Below, one piece after another: positions 7,386-15,453 of a stretch of 38,095 nucleotides of DNA. How positions within the stretch are numbered: the first letter of the stretch is position 1; every line of letters starts with the position of its first letter. Made by a program: the position numbers and the translations under genes. The stretch is from Streptococcaceae bacterium (lineage in GTDB: Bacteria > Bacillota > Bacilli > Lactobacillales > Streptococcaceae): positions 1-38,095 of the forward strand of contig WREM01000001.1 in NCBI GenBank assembly GCA_009779335.1, given 5' to 3'. Below the pieces are notes generated by a model that did no database searches, was not told where the DNA came from, and saw only the letters and a program-made list of their open reading frames with translations.

Positions 7386-9655
7386 AAGCTACCCCTCTCA
7401 TCTTTTAGCATACGGTCTGCAATTTTCTCAAGTGTCTCGACAATGTCCTCTTCACCTGACCATTCCACGTTAAACTGATTATGATTGACGACCGTGCGAT
7501 TACTTGTGTTTGTTGTTCCAAGGCCAATATCACCAGAAACACCTGCAATGGCAAGTTCTGGCGATAGAGCTTTGCCTAAAATAATATTGTTCATCTCATC
7601 CATTGCTTGCTGAACACCTTTGATATTGGTTGAAATACCAATCGCCAATCCTTCAGGGATCATCTTACCGATTTGGTCACGGAAAACACTTGAAGGCGAT
7701 TTGATACCGAGGAAGCCCTTCACGCCATCAAGCATAGCACCACCTATGTTTTTAACGGCATTTACTGCATTGTTAAACATTGAACCAACACCGTTAATTA
7801 AACCTTGAATGATGTCTTTTCCGATTTGAAAGAGGTCAATATTTCTTACAACGTTCAAAACGGCATTTTTCATTTCATTAAACTTATCAAGAGCTCTGCC
7901 AGGCAGCGACGCAAACCAGTTAATGATTCCATCGATAATTTCTTTTGCTTTTCTAAGCAAATCATCTTTTGTAGTTCCAAAGAATCGCAAAATAAAGTCG
8001 ATGGCGTTTGAAAAAGTCTTTTTAATGTACTCCCAAACAGCACCGAAAATATCTTTAATTCCATTCCACACCATGGTCCAGTCGCCGTTAATGATTCCAG
8101 TTACAACCTTTATAATACCCATAATGATATTGATGGCGGTCTCGACAATGTTTTTTATCTGATTCCACACGGGTTCTAAAATAAATACCAGAGCCATAAA
8201 GACTTGGCCGATAACCTCGCAAATTTTTCCAACAGCTTGCATGATCTGAGTCCCATTTTCGTCCCAGAATTTTTTAATGCTTGAAATGATTGAATTAAAC
8301 CACCCTATCAAAGCATCAATAGCTGGTTGTATAAATTGCAGAAATTCATGGACTTTATTTCTGAAAGTTTCAGAACTTGCATAAGCCACCGCAAAAGCGG
8401 TCACTAAAAGATAAATAATTCCTATAACCATACCGACAGGATTTGAAAATAGGGTTAAGAAAGACCCTGCCTTTTCTATCATTGTTCCCATTGTGAAGAA
8501 GGAAACTCCAACGGCTAAAACAGCAGGTATAATTGGCAATATCTTTTCAATGACTGGCCACCATTTTTCAATAGCTGTGACAATATTCGTGATAATTGGT
8601 CCGACTTGTTTTCCAAGATTATCGAAAACAGTAATTAGACTCTTCATAATATCTTTAATTTTGTCCTCACCGATTGATTCGATGATCGATTCACCGAAAC
8701 GAGCAAAGGCGGATTTGATATTTCCGATAATTCCTTCAAAGGTCACACCAGTAGCGGCCATAACTCCGCCCATGTTAGACCATTCAGCGTCAATTTTAGA
8801 AGCACCTTTTGAGAGAATTTCCTCAAATTGTGCCCATGACATTGAACCGCCTTCCATGTTCTTTCTGACTTCATCCATTGACCAACCTGTGGCATCAGAG
8901 ACCATTTTCATGGCATTAGGTACAGCAAGTTTGAACTGGTCAAAGGTTCGGAGTGTCACACGACCATCAGCGGCCATTTTAGCAAGAGCATCTCCTGCCT
9001 GTGCCAATCCTTCTTCAGTTGCATTTCCGACACCTGCAAGGATTTTGGACATATCCTTGAATACATCCACTGACCTATGCAGGTCCATTCCAGTTGCATT
9101 AAATGCGGCCACTGCTTTGGAAGCCGTAGGCATGGAGATAGATGTCCCACGTACAAAGGCGTTGACTGAAGCCGTTGCAACAGCGGCAGCCTCAGGATAA
9201 CCTTTGGCCAAGTATTTATCTACAACTTGCCCAAATTCAGATAAAGACATCTGTGTACCTTTTGTCATACGTTCGGCGGCTGTTTTTACATCACCGAAAG
9301 ATTTGTCAGCGTCTGCTCCCATAGATTTGAAAGTCATGTTTGCCTTTGTCATGGCATCCATACGTTCCATACCACTTTGTACGGCTTTTACGACACCAGC
9401 GACTGAAATCCCAACTGTGGCGAGTGTTGTAGCTGCACCACCACCAAAGGCTTTCATTGTTCCGCCGACTTCTTGGAGTTGACCACCGAACTTACCAAGA
9501 CCAGCCATAGCGGCATTGAACATTCCGCCCATACCAGTACCTGTTTTATTAGAATTTCTTTCTAAACCATCAAGTTGGTTACGAGTCTGTGCAATTTGCT
9601 GATTGACGTTTCCGCTGTCGAGGTCAATTTGTATTAAGACTTTACCATCAGCCAT
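7382..9655 (-). CDS. Tail tape measure protein
   Basis: A 757-aa tail-length ruler, chaperoned in the tail lumen and probably forming the DNA ejection channel. The N-terminal part (about 80-320) matches the conserved TMP_2-like region (FAFGGG..., FVRGTSISMPTASKAV, MAADGRVTLRTFDQFKLAVP). A long hydrophobic region (about 380-430: LAVGVSFFTMGTMIE, MVIGIIYLLVTAFAVAYASS) is followed by further amphipathic helices and a C-terminal GIKSPSSVFRDQIG motif common in tape-measure proteins. The ATG at 9655 is chosen for its AGGAGGTGGAAC leader; an upstream in-frame start at 9682 has no comparable SD. A 235-codon antisense frame inside it is a shadow. Confidence 0.93.
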   Translation of the reverse strand: MADGKVLIQIDLDSGNVNQQIAQTRNQLDGLERNSNKTGTGMGGMFNAAMAGLGKFGGQLQEVGGTMKAFGGGAATTLATVGISVAGVVKAVQSGMERMDAMTKANMTFKSMGADADKSFGDVKTAAERMTKGTQMSLSEFGQVVDKYLAKGYPEAAAVATASVNAFVRGTSISMPTASKAVAAFNATGMDLHRSVDVFKDMSKILAGVGNATEEGLAQAGDALAKMAADGRVTLRTFDQFKLAVPNAMKMVSDATGWSMDEVRKNMEGGSMSWAQFEEILSKGASKIDAEWSNMGGVMAATGVTFEGIIGNIKSAFARFGESIIESIGEDKIKDIMKSLITVFDNLGKQVGPIITNIVTAIEKWWPVIEKILPIIPAVLAVGVSFFTMGTMIEKAGSFLTLFSNPVGMVIGIIYLLVTAFAVAYASSETFRNKVHEFLQFIQPAIDALIGWFNSIISSIKKFWDENGTQIMQAVGKICEVIGQVFMALVFILEPVWNQIKNIVETAINIIMGIIKVVTGIINGDWTMVWNGIKDIFGAVWEYIKKTFSNAIDFILRFFGTTKDDLLRKAKEIIDGIINWFASLPGRALDKFNEMKNAVLNVVRNIDLFQIGKDIIQGLINGVGSMFNNAVNAVKNIGGAMLDGVKGFLGIKSPSSVFRDQIGKMIPEGLAIGISTNIKGVQQAMDEMNNIILGKALSPELAIAGVSGDIGLGTTNTSNRTVVNHNQFNVEWSGEEDIVETLEKIADRMLKDERGSF

Positions 9656-9684
9656 GTTCCACCTCCTCTCATTTCTAGGCATAC

Positions 9685-9710
9685 AAAAAACTCAGTCAAA
9701 TTTGACTGAG
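9685..9710 (-). terminator. Strong terminator between moron and tape measure genes
   Basis: A perfect 20-bp palindrome (CTCAGTCAAATTTGACTGAG, 9691-9710) followed on the minus strand by six U (A-run 9685-9690). It lies between the stop of the membrane/zinc-ribbon gene and the tape-measure start. It could cap the moron transcript, or be read through by late transcription. Confidence 0.85.
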
Positions 9711-9735
9711 CATCGTTATTTTTTTAAGTTAGATA

Positions 9736-10185
9736 TTATTTAATCCAACGATCAACGCTGTAATCTTTACCGCAACTTTGGCAAACCATCATAATCCGTG
9801 TTTGTTGTACTCCAAATATTGAAATAGGTTTTTGTCCCATTCTGATGACATCTTTACTATGACATTTCGGACAAATTGCACCTGATTTGATAAGATTATT
9901 TTGTACTTGTTTTTTAGCATTTTCAGATTTTATTTTATCGTTATCAGCTCTTAGTTTAATAATTCTAGCTTTTTCGATTTTTTCGTCTTCAGAAAGTAAG
10001 TGCTCATCTTTAGACAGCAAAGCCTGTTCTTTCTTGTTTTTGTCAGTTCCCCTAGCAATTAGCCATATCAACACAAGTATTATTATACCAACACCTGATG
10101 TCGAAACACTAAACGCAATAGCAAGAACAATAACAAGCACCTTAAACCAGTTCGACTTTTTCCATAATTCCTTAAATTTTTCCAT
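9736..10185 (-). CDS. Membrane protein with C-terminal zinc ribbon; candidate moron in the tail operon
   Basis: 149 aa, not a known tail component. Residues 1-14 are basic. Residues about 15-46 are strongly hydrophobic (FKVLVIVLAIAFSVS and GVGIIILVLIWLIARG: one long or two short membrane segments). A charged helix about 50-100 (SKDEHLLSEDEKIEKARI) follows. The C-terminal domain carries two CxxC knuckles (CPKC and CQSC), a probable zinc ribbon facing the cytosol. It interrupts the usual chaperone-tape measure junction, with a 77-bp gap upstream and a perfect terminator downstream, so it can be its own unit. I infer an accessory role, perhaps superinfection exclusion or host modulation. No -35/-10 of good quality was found in the gap. 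Confidence 0.85.
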   Translation of the reverse strand: MEKFKELWKKSNWFKVLVIVLAIAFSVSTSGVGIIILVLIWLIARGTDKNKKEQALLSKDEHLLSEDEKIEKARIIKLRADNDKIKSENAKKQVQNNLIKSGAICPKCHSKDVIRMGQKPISIFGVQQTRIMMVCQSCGKDYSVDRWIK

Positions 10186-10262
10186 TCTCTACCTCCTGAA
10201 ACTGCTTTGTGTTTAATAGTATTACACAAAACGAAACATTTTAATAGAGCAATGCAAAAAAA

Positions 10263-10817
10263 TCAATCAGGAAGCTCATAGATTTCTTGGAGTTCCATCA
10301 TACGTTGTTTTTCTTCTGTACTTGTATTTTTTTTAGGTTTCCAAGTACGTATTTCTAGTACCTGTTTGAACTTGGTATCATCAGGTAGGTGCTTGAAAAG
10401 CATCTGAAACTTTTTCCAAGACAGATGCCCAATCTGCTCATGTAAGTCCATGTGATAGGCTTGCATAAAGCTCACAAAGATAATTTCTGCATCAAAGGCA
10501 AAAGAAAAGAGCCTCTCTTGAGGCTCTGATTCTCTCCTTGGCATGACGTTTCCTTTAAGGTCATAGACCTCTTTGATTTCTTCTTTTTGAATATATTCCG
10601 AAAAAATAGTCTGGAAAAGTCTTGCTTTTTTCTCAAATGGTACATCTTTACCACTGATTAGGAACTCCAAAGCAATATCGACTTTTTGAAAATTATTGAG
10701 CGTTTTATCCTCTAAAATTTCATAGACATCGAGCACATTATCAAAGCTCAAGTTCAAAGGATAAGTGACAGCCTCAAACTCAATCGAAGCCGTCAAAGGT
10801 TCGTTAAGTTTGAACAT
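10263..10817 (-). CDS. Bacteriophage Gp15-family tail assembly chaperone
   Basis: 184 aa. The C-terminal half carries the family signature: SFMQAYHMDL, HLSWKKFQMLFKHLPDDT and VLEIRTWKP, ending with a short acidic tail. Gp15 proteins sit between the first chaperone and the tape measure in A118-like phages and probably keep the tape measure soluble. The ATG at 10817 has AGGAGG at 7 nt; a GTG one codon earlier is possible. It has its own SD after the preceding stop, so no frameshift fusion with the upstream gene is needed. Confidence 0.86.
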   Translation of the reverse strand: MFKLNEPLTASIEFEAVTYPLNLSFDNVLDVYEILEDKTLNNFQKVDIALEFLISGKDVPFEKKARLFQTIFSEYIQKEEIKEVYDLKGNVMPRRESEPQERLFSFAFDAEIIFVSFMQAYHMDLHEQIGHLSWKKFQMLFKHLPDDTKFKQVLEIRTWKPKKNTSTEEKQRMMELQEIYELPD

Positions 10818-10828
10818 CACGAGTCCTC

Positions 10829-11272
10829 CTATTTATTTTTGCGTTTTTCTTTGAGGTATTTCTTTTTGAATTTCTCTTGGTCTTTTATCTGACTTTCAAA
10901 ACGCTTCCCAACTTCTAAACCAAGTGATTCAGAGACTTGTGGTAATACAGTATATAGCAGTGTTCCGACGTCGCTATATACTTTATAAATTTTGTTAAAA
11001 GAACCTTTACCTAATAGCAAATCAAAACTTTCACGTGCGATTTTTACTTCTAAATCAGACATACGAGAAAATTTTGAGACTTTTGAATTTTCGTCATTTT
11101 CAAGCTCTGCGACTTCCTTTTTGAATTTTGTTTTTAGCGATTTTTCAAACTTTTCAGGGTTATCGTAAATATCGAACAATTTCGCCACATTCTCACGTGT
11201 CGCTTCAAATTCAAATTCAACCTCTCCGACTCGGACAGGAATGACGTCTTTTTTTATATCAATTTGTATCAT
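10829..11272 (-). CDS. Tail assembly chaperone (gpG-like position)
   Basis: 147 aa, N-terminal beta-rich segment (MIQIDIKKDVIPVRVGEVEF) followed by helices and a very basic Lys-rich C-terminus (KEKRKNK). It has the size and place of the G-type tail chaperone directly after the tail tube gene. The call rests on synteny plus the general pattern; I see no catalytic motif. AAGGAG precedes the ATG. Confidence 0.72.
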   Translation of the reverse strand: MIQIDIKKDVIPVRVGEVEFEFEATRENVAKLFDIYDNPEKFEKSLKTKFKKEVAELENDENSKVSKFSRMSDLEVKIARESFDLLLGKGSFNKIYKVYSDVGTLLYTVLPQVSESLGLEVGKRFESQIKDQEKFKKKYLKEKRKNK

Positions 11273-11285
11273 GATTTCTCCTTAA

Positions 11286-11735
11286 TTAAGCACCAGGCGT
11301 GATTGTTGGTGTTTCTGCATAGATAAGTGAACACTTAAAGTCTTCATAAGCTGCGGCATCTCCTGACCCTGCAACAATATTGAGTGCTTTTGCAACCCCC
11401 AAGACAACTGTTCCGTCATTTTCAGTAATACGAAACCAAACTTTACGATCATCATCGTTTTGTGAGCGTTTCTTCTCTGCAATCAATTTCTGAGCTGGAT
11501 TGGTTGGATTCCAAGTTCCTTCAAAATCCCACTTTTCAGCACGACCAACTAAATAATCAATCTCATTTCCATCTCCTGCATAATCTGCAAAAGTTTCAGT
11601 TTTTTCTTCTGAATTGTCATTGACCGTAGTAATAAATTCAGCTAGTGCTAAAAATCCAGTCGTTGGTGCAGCCGTGTCAGAAGATGACCAAGGTGCAATT
11701 TCATGTAATCGTAGGGCATTTTTTTTACGTGCCAT
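11286..11735 (-). CDS. Major tail (tube) protein
   Basis: 149 aa, beta-rich with WDFEGTWNPTNPAQKLIAEK and VWFRITENDGTVVLGVAKAL, ending TPTITPGA. It matches the tail tube family of A118-type siphophages in size and motifs and lies between the minor capsid/connector genes and the chaperones. It polymerises around the tape measure. GGAGG lies 9 nt upstream of the ATG. Confidence 0.83.
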   Translation of the reverse strand: MARKKNALRLHEIAPWSSSDTAAPTTGFLALAEFITTVNDNSEEKTETFADYAGDGNEIDYLVGRAEKWDFEGTWNPTNPAQKLIAEKKRSQNDDDRKVWFRITENDGTVVLGVAKALNIVAGSGDAAAYEDFKCSLIYAETPTITPGA

Positions 11736-11736
11736 T

Positions 11737-12144
11737 TCAAGATTCCTCCGTTTTTTTAATAATTAAATTGGCGGTCACATCGAGTAAATAAATGTACCAG
11801 CCGTCTTTCTCCACTTCACGCAGTGAAGGGGTGGACACTTCTAAACCCTCAAACTCATACGAATCATTATTTGAGGGGATAGAGATGTCAAAATCAGAAA
11901 GCCAAGCGTGAATCTTCCACATTGTATCGCTTGCTACTGTTTGATTTTTTGTCTTTATGCCGATAGCATAAGGCAGTTTCATTTCACAATCCCCATTCAT
12001 CCAACGGGTGACTTCTTTGCCACCTGATAATGGATAAACACGCAGTGATTCATGAAATCCAATAAAACCGATTTTAGCTTTAAGGCCTAGGTCTTGGATG
12101 ACATTGATTTCATCCGTTAAACAGTTTATAAAATCATTTGTCAT
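11737..12144 (-). CDS. Minor capsid protein / tail completion (Minor_capsid_3-like)
   Basis: 135 aa (MTNDFINCLTDEINVIQDLG start; WYIYLLDVTANLIIKK near the end). Order and fold pattern match the third minor-capsid protein of A118-like phages, a head-tail joining or tail terminator factor. It overlaps the preceding gene by 4 bp and is 1 bp from the tail tube gene. Confidence 0.74.
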   Translation of the reverse strand: MTNDFINCLTDEINVIQDLGLKAKIGFIGFHESLRVYPLSGGKEVTRWMNGDCEMKLPYAIGIKTKNQTVASDTMWKIHAWLSDFDISIPSNNDSYEFEGLEVSTPSLREVEKDGWYIYLLDVTANLIIKKTEES

Positions 12145-12476
12145 TTCACACCTAATCCTTTCACAAATGCTTGTTTCCAGTTATCGCTATACGCATTTTT
12201 TGCACTATCCAGCCATTTCGGACCAGTTCCAGGTGTGGTATATTTCCAACCCTTTGGAGCGAAATATTGACGCCGTGCGTAAGATGCAGAATATTCCACA
12301 TCTGAATTTCTTGTCACATGTCCACTGGCTCGCAAATCACCCTCTTTTTTAGGGACGAATCGCTCCATGTCCATCAGCATTTGATTAGCCATAGCGTGCT
12401 TTGCATAATTCGAATTTTCATTACTGAGCTTATGATCAATACCTGAAAGGTCAATGGACACACGAACGTTTACCAT
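12141..12476 (-). CDS. Minor capsid protein (Minor_capsid_2 family)
   Basis: 111 aa with the family core: MDMERFVPKKEGDLRASG, YSASYARRQYF and GTGPKWLDSAKN. Such proteins act at the head-tail neck. The start overlaps the connector stop by 1 bp. No Minor_capsid_1-type gene is seen between the two; in related phages one often occupies this place. Confidence 0.85.
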   Translation of the reverse strand: MVNVRVSIDLSGIDHKLSNENSNYAKHAMANQMLMDMERFVPKKEGDLRASGHVTRNSDVEYSASYARRQYFAPKGWKYTTPGTGPKWLDSAKNAYSDNWKQAFVKGLGVK

Positions 12477-12820
12477 TACTTCACCCCAATCTTTCGGCTG
12501 AGTAATCCTGTACCCAAAAGCATGACATAAACTTCTGAAGCAATGTTTTTCAGTGGGGTACTTTCTGTTACGTTATCGAACTGGTCATCAGACATGAGCC
12601 CCGTTTTATACATCCATTCTATTTGCAAAGCCATTGCTTGCTTGAATTTTTGTTTTCTGTACTCATGGTCTTCTTCCAGGTTATGATGCCTATAAAAATC
12701 ACGAGTCAATGCATCCAGCAAAAGAGAAGCACGGCGTTCTAATTGTGTAAATCGGACATTGTCTAAAATCTCAATCGAACAATACGTGTTATTAAATTCA
12801 TTGATTGTTAAATAGGCCAT
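12476..12820 (-). CDS. Head-tail connector (gp6-like)
   Basis: 114 aa, helical (MAYLTINEFNNTYCSIEIL; KFKQAMALQIEWMYKTGL). The pattern of an N-terminal adaptor helix bundle and a central long helix fits the gp6-like head completion adaptors that sit below the portal. Position directly after the capsid genes supports this. Confidence 0.76.
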   Translation of the reverse strand: MAYLTINEFNNTYCSIEILDNVRFTQLERRASLLLDALTRDFYRHHNLEEDHEYRKQKFKQAMALQIEWMYKTGLMSDDQFDNVTESTPLKNIASEVYVMLLGTGLLSRKIGVK

Positions 12821-12835
12821 AAGCCCCCCTTATAC

Positions 12836-12865
12836 AATAAAAAGGGGCTATTTTTCAGCCCCTTT
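12836..12865 (-). terminator. Internal late-operon terminator/attenuator
   Basis: AAAGGGGCT (12841-12849) pairs perfectly with AGCCCCTTT (12857-12865) around a 7-nt loop, followed by U-rich sequence on the minus strand. It overlaps the stop codon of the upstream 62-aa gene and precedes the connector gene. It would favour capsid over connector/tail transcripts unless read through. Confidence 0.8.
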
Positions 12866-13036
12866 AACTTCTTCTATAATTGCTCTACCTTTAAGAGCCG
12901 ATGCACGACCCTCGCTTTCAGTGGCAAGCAATTCCTTTAGTCGTTTTTTAGATGTATTCTCTGGGAACACATCTCCTTTTTTATAGATTTTCTGTGACTG
13001 TTTGTCATAGAAATCAACTAAAACAGTATAGATAAT
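12848..13036 (-). CDS. Small capsid-region protein with apparent ATT start
   Basis: A 62-aa frame (IYTVLVDFYDKQSQKIYKKG, then GDVFPEN, TSKKRLKELL, ending EVKGAEK). It is well coded and fills the gap between the 69-aa gene and the terminator, but has no in-frame ATG, GTG or TTG in its first 20 codons. An ATT at 13036 lies 6 nt after AGG of an AGGTGA SD, and a stop (TGA) lies two codons upstream, so ATT is the only plausible start. The fold resembles small phage proteins found after the capsid gene (a beta strand pair followed by KxGDxFP). Alternatives are a sequencing change from ATG or a recent start-codon mutation. Confidence 0.72.
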   Translation of the reverse strand: MIYTVLVDFYDKQSQKIYKKGDVFPENTSKKRLKELLATESEGRASALKGRAIIEEVKGAEK

Positions 13037-13050
13037 GGATCACCTGCTTT

Positions 13051-13260
13051 CTATTCTGACTGCTCTTTCAACTTTTTAAGTTCAGTCTTGAGCTTTTTAT
13101 TTTCAGCTTGTAATTTTTCAAGCTGTACATCTTCAGTAGAACCTGCTTTTTCAAGCACTTTACCTGTTTTTTCATGAATGACAGACCAGCCATCTTTGAG
13201 ATAGCTGGCTTTATCTGATTCATGGATTTGTAAAACACGGTTTAATTTTTTTACTAACAT
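13051..13260 (-). CDS. Small coiled-coil phage protein of the capsid region
   Basis: 69 aa. A short beta-rich part (VLQIHESDKASYLKDGWSVI) is followed by a Lys/Glu coiled coil (LQAENKKLKTELKKLKEQ). AAAGGAGG precedes the ATG. It is probably a head component or assembly factor by place; there is no known function. Confidence 0.75.
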   Translation of the reverse strand: MLVKKLNRVLQIHESDKASYLKDGWSVIHEKTGKVLEKAGSTEDVQLEKLQAENKKLKTELKKLKEQSE

Positions 13261-13272
13261 TGTGTACCTCCT

Positions 13273-13809
13273 TTATTGAAATACGGTGGCTTTTCCGTCT
13301 GCTAAAATGAATAGGTTTTGGAAAGAGCCTTTTGCTTGTGTTGCATTTCCCATAGCCAAACCTGGCGGAAAACTAGCTGAACTAAAGGTCAGTGTTTTTG
13401 AATTAAGGGATAATACCTGCATTCCTGAGGGCGTTGAATTTACTGAGGCATCAGCCATCATTGGTACTGATACATTTACTTGACCCACAAAACGTTCAAG
13501 AAGCGGTGAAAGTGACTCAATGTTCACAGACTGTGTCGCAAATGTACCAGTTACATTTGTATCTGGCGTATAGTCTATGTCTCCCCATACACTAAGAAGA
13601 GCGATATTTTCTGAAATCTCCCAAGCTAAAACGTTGATGTCCACATCTAAGACAGCATTATGTGTTCCGCTTTTAGTACGTGCAAAATGCAAGCCTTCAG
13701 TTACACGTAATCCGCCTTCAAGGCGTTCATTACTTGTTCCATCAATCAATGTCGCCCATAATCGACCGAATATATTGCGACCTGCTTTTGATTTTCTCAA
13801 ATCGTTCAT
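13273..13809 (-). CDS. Capsid-associated structural protein, decoration candidate
   Basis: 178 aa, basic N-terminus (MNDLRKSKAGRNIFGRLWAT) followed by a Ser/Thr/Val-rich beta domain (VDINVLAWEISENIALLSVW; TGTFATQSVNIESLSPLL). It lies 10 bp downstream of the major capsid gene. The composition and place suggest a head decoration or fibre protein; I do not recognise a named family. Confidence 0.62.
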   Translation of the reverse strand: MNDLRKSKAGRNIFGRLWATLIDGTSNERLEGGLRVTEGLHFARTKSGTHNAVLDVDINVLAWEISENIALLSVWGDIDYTPDTNVTGTFATQSVNIESLSPLLERFVGQVNVSVPMMADASVNSTPSGMQVLSLNSKTLTFSSASFPPGLAMGNATQAKGSFQNLFILADGKATVFQ

Positions 13810-13819
13810 GTTGCACCTC

Positions 13820-14719
13820 CTATTTCACAGCAAATGCGATTCCGTCTTCTTTTCCTTCAAATACGAGTACATCATCGTAACATTGCTCGTAGTAGTGGTA
13901 ATTTCCAGACGTTGCCGCTGATGGTTCATCTAAACCAGCGAATGTATATTTTTGAGGTGCAGCCATTGAAGGAATATGAATAAGCATCATTTGGATTTGT
14001 TTTGATCCTGGTGCTTCAACAGCTCCTTCAGTGAAATCATAAGCTGTTTTGAAACGGTTAGATGGTACGTCAATCAACTCAATATTATCCAAACGTGAGA
14101 TGATACGGCTCACGTCTTCACGACGGTCACCAACGTTTAATGTACGCATCAAACCTTCAGCATTTTTCAAGATTTTCTTCACTTGAGGTGTCACGTAAAG
14201 GACACGGTTTGCTGGCACACTTTGCTCATCCATTTCAGTCATCATTGTGTCGAAAGTATCGAGAATATTGTCTGTTTCAATTTCTACATCGTAGATATTG
14301 TCAGGCACTGCCGCTTCTGTTTTAGCAAATAAGCTAGAGAACATTTGGGCATCCATTTCTGGTACTTTTTCTTGGTCATTAAATGAGCGAGTAATGTTCG
14401 CAATAGTCGTTGTCCAGTTGTTTTCATCAATATCTGAAGGATCAACCAATGTTTGCCAGAAACGCTCATTTGTAAGTTCATACGTGATCCATTCATTTGA
14501 GTAGTTTGCTGTTACATCCTTGGCTACAACTGTACGACGTGCACGGTCTTTACGTCCCTCAGTGATTGTGAGTTTCGGAACTTTAACTGTCTTTTGTCCA
14601 ATCCATTTGAGTAAATTGTTAGACGGTGAGCTCCATAAGCGTTGCGAATAAAGCACCCCATTTTCTGAAAAGTGTTTTTGTAATCCTTGTTGGTAAGATT
14701 CTGCATAGTTAATAGTCAT
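13820..14719 (-). CDS. Major capsid protein
   Basis: 299 aa. Begins MTINYAESYQQGLQKHFSEN, with VPKLTITEGRKDRARR, LTNERFWQTLVDPSDIDENN and a P-domain-like NRVLYVTPQVKKILKN. The C-terminal YTFAGLDEPSAATSGNYHYY and YEQCYDDVLVFEGKEDGIAF match the HK97-fold capsid family of A118-like phages. TTAAGGAGAATTAACTA precedes the ATG. It is flanked by the scaffold gene and a structural gene. Confidence 0.9.
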   Translation of the reverse strand: MTINYAESYQQGLQKHFSENGVLYSQRLWSSPSNNLLKWIGQKTVKVPKLTITEGRKDRARRTVVAKDVTANYSNEWITYELTNERFWQTLVDPSDIDENNWTTTIANITRSFNDQEKVPEMDAQMFSSLFAKTEAAVPDNIYDVEIETDNILDTFDTMMTEMDEQSVPANRVLYVTPQVKKILKNAEGLMRTLNVGDRREDVSRIISRLDNIELIDVPSNRFKTAYDFTEGAVEAPGSKQIQMMLIHIPSMAAPQKYTFAGLDEPSAATSGNYHYYEQCYDDVLVFEGKEDGIAFAVK

Positions 14720-14738
14720 TAGTTAATTCTCCTTAAAA

Positions 14739-15299
14739 TTATTTTAGAGACCAAGCGTCAGCAAAGGCTTGAGCTTGATCCACTGGTGGTGTATTTGGTT
14801 CAGGATTCCCTGGGTTAGTGATTGTTGGTTTGGCTGGTTCAGCTTTAGTTCCAAAAAGGTAAGTATTTTCTTTTTGTACTGTTTCAAGCTGTGCAGTTAG
14901 ACCATTTAACACCCCCTTGTCATCCAATGAGATATTTTCACGATTGAGCAAAGGCAAAACTGTTTTGAAATTTTTAGCACCTGCGGCTTGCAAGGCGAGC
15001 TGAATTTCATAATCTGTTTTACTATCCAATAGAGCAGTAGCCGCCGCTTCATCTTTAGACTTGATTTCTTCTTGCAAGTCTTTCAGTTGATTGTGTAGCT
15101 CCTCATTGTCTTTATTAGATTCTGTGAGTGTCGTAATTTTTTCGTCACGTTCTTCAATTTGTGATTTGTAACCATCACGTTCGCTTTCTGCACTATGTAA
15201 TTGTGCTTTAAGACCATTGACTTCTTTGTCACTTGCAGACATGATTTTATCAATCACATCATCTGCAAGCTCTAAGCCTTTTAGAAATTCACGTTTCAT
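14739..15299 (-). CDS. Capsid scaffolding protein (phage GP20 family)
   Basis: 186 aa. N-terminal MKREFLKGLELADDVIDKIM is the conserved GP20 start. A long coiled coil follows (about 30-110), then ALQAAGAKNFKTVLPLLNRE and a Pro-rich tail ending AFADAWSLK, which probably touches the capsid protein. The ATG at 15299 is chosen because GGAGG lies 6 nt upstream; a longer frame to 15371 would run through a hairpin. It directs procapsid assembly and leaves before packaging. Confidence 0.88.
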   Translation of the reverse strand: MKREFLKGLELADDVIDKIMSASDKEVNGLKAQLHSAESERDGYKSQIEERDEKITTLTESNKDNEELHNQLKDLQEEIKSKDEAAATALLDSKTDYEIQLALQAAGAKNFKTVLPLLNRENISLDDKGVLNGLTAQLETVQKENTYLFGTKAEPAKPTITNPGNPEPNTPPVDQAQAFADAWSLK

Positions 15300-15357
15300 A
15301 GTTCCTCCACATTTTTTTATATTTGCCTTTTTTTCATTGTCTTGCCTAGGACAACAA

Positions 15358-15386
15358 AAAACGCCAAACAATCTGCTCAGCGTTTT
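15358..15386 (-). terminator. Leader hairpin/attenuator after late promoter 2
   Basis: AAAACGC (15358-15364) pairs with GCGTTTT (15380-15386), followed by U-rich sequence on the minus strand. It begins about 6 nt after the expected transcript start of the promoter at 15399-15407, before the scaffold and capsid genes. A second short inverted repeat (TTGTC/GACAA, 15337-15354) follows. Confidence 0.62.
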
Positions 15387-15398
15387 CTTACTATAAAT

Positions 15399-15451
15399 AT
15401 TATATCAACTTTTTTGGTGTTTTTTTCCTTGATTTTAAGCAATTTGTTGCA
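15399..15451 (-). promoter_or_regulatory. Late promoter 2 (scaffold/capsid), activator-type
   Basis: Reading the minus strand: TGCAACAAATT (15451-15441), 10 nt, AAGGAAAAA, 14 nt, then TGATATAAT (15407-15399) as extended -10. There is no -35 consensus. The same arrangement with the same spacings occurs at 23902-23954. It lies right after the minor capsid stop and drives scaffold and capsid genes. Confidence 0.7.
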
Positions 15452-15453
15452 GG

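Noticed and set aside
8493..9200. 235-codon open frame on the plus strand
   Set aside because: Fully antisense to the tape measure gene, no SD, no recognisable domain; a codon-bias shadow.
10817..10900. Possible -1 frameshift joining the two tail chaperone genes
   Set aside because: A-rich runs are present, but the second gene has its own AGGAGG and ATG after the first stop, so a fusion is not needed.
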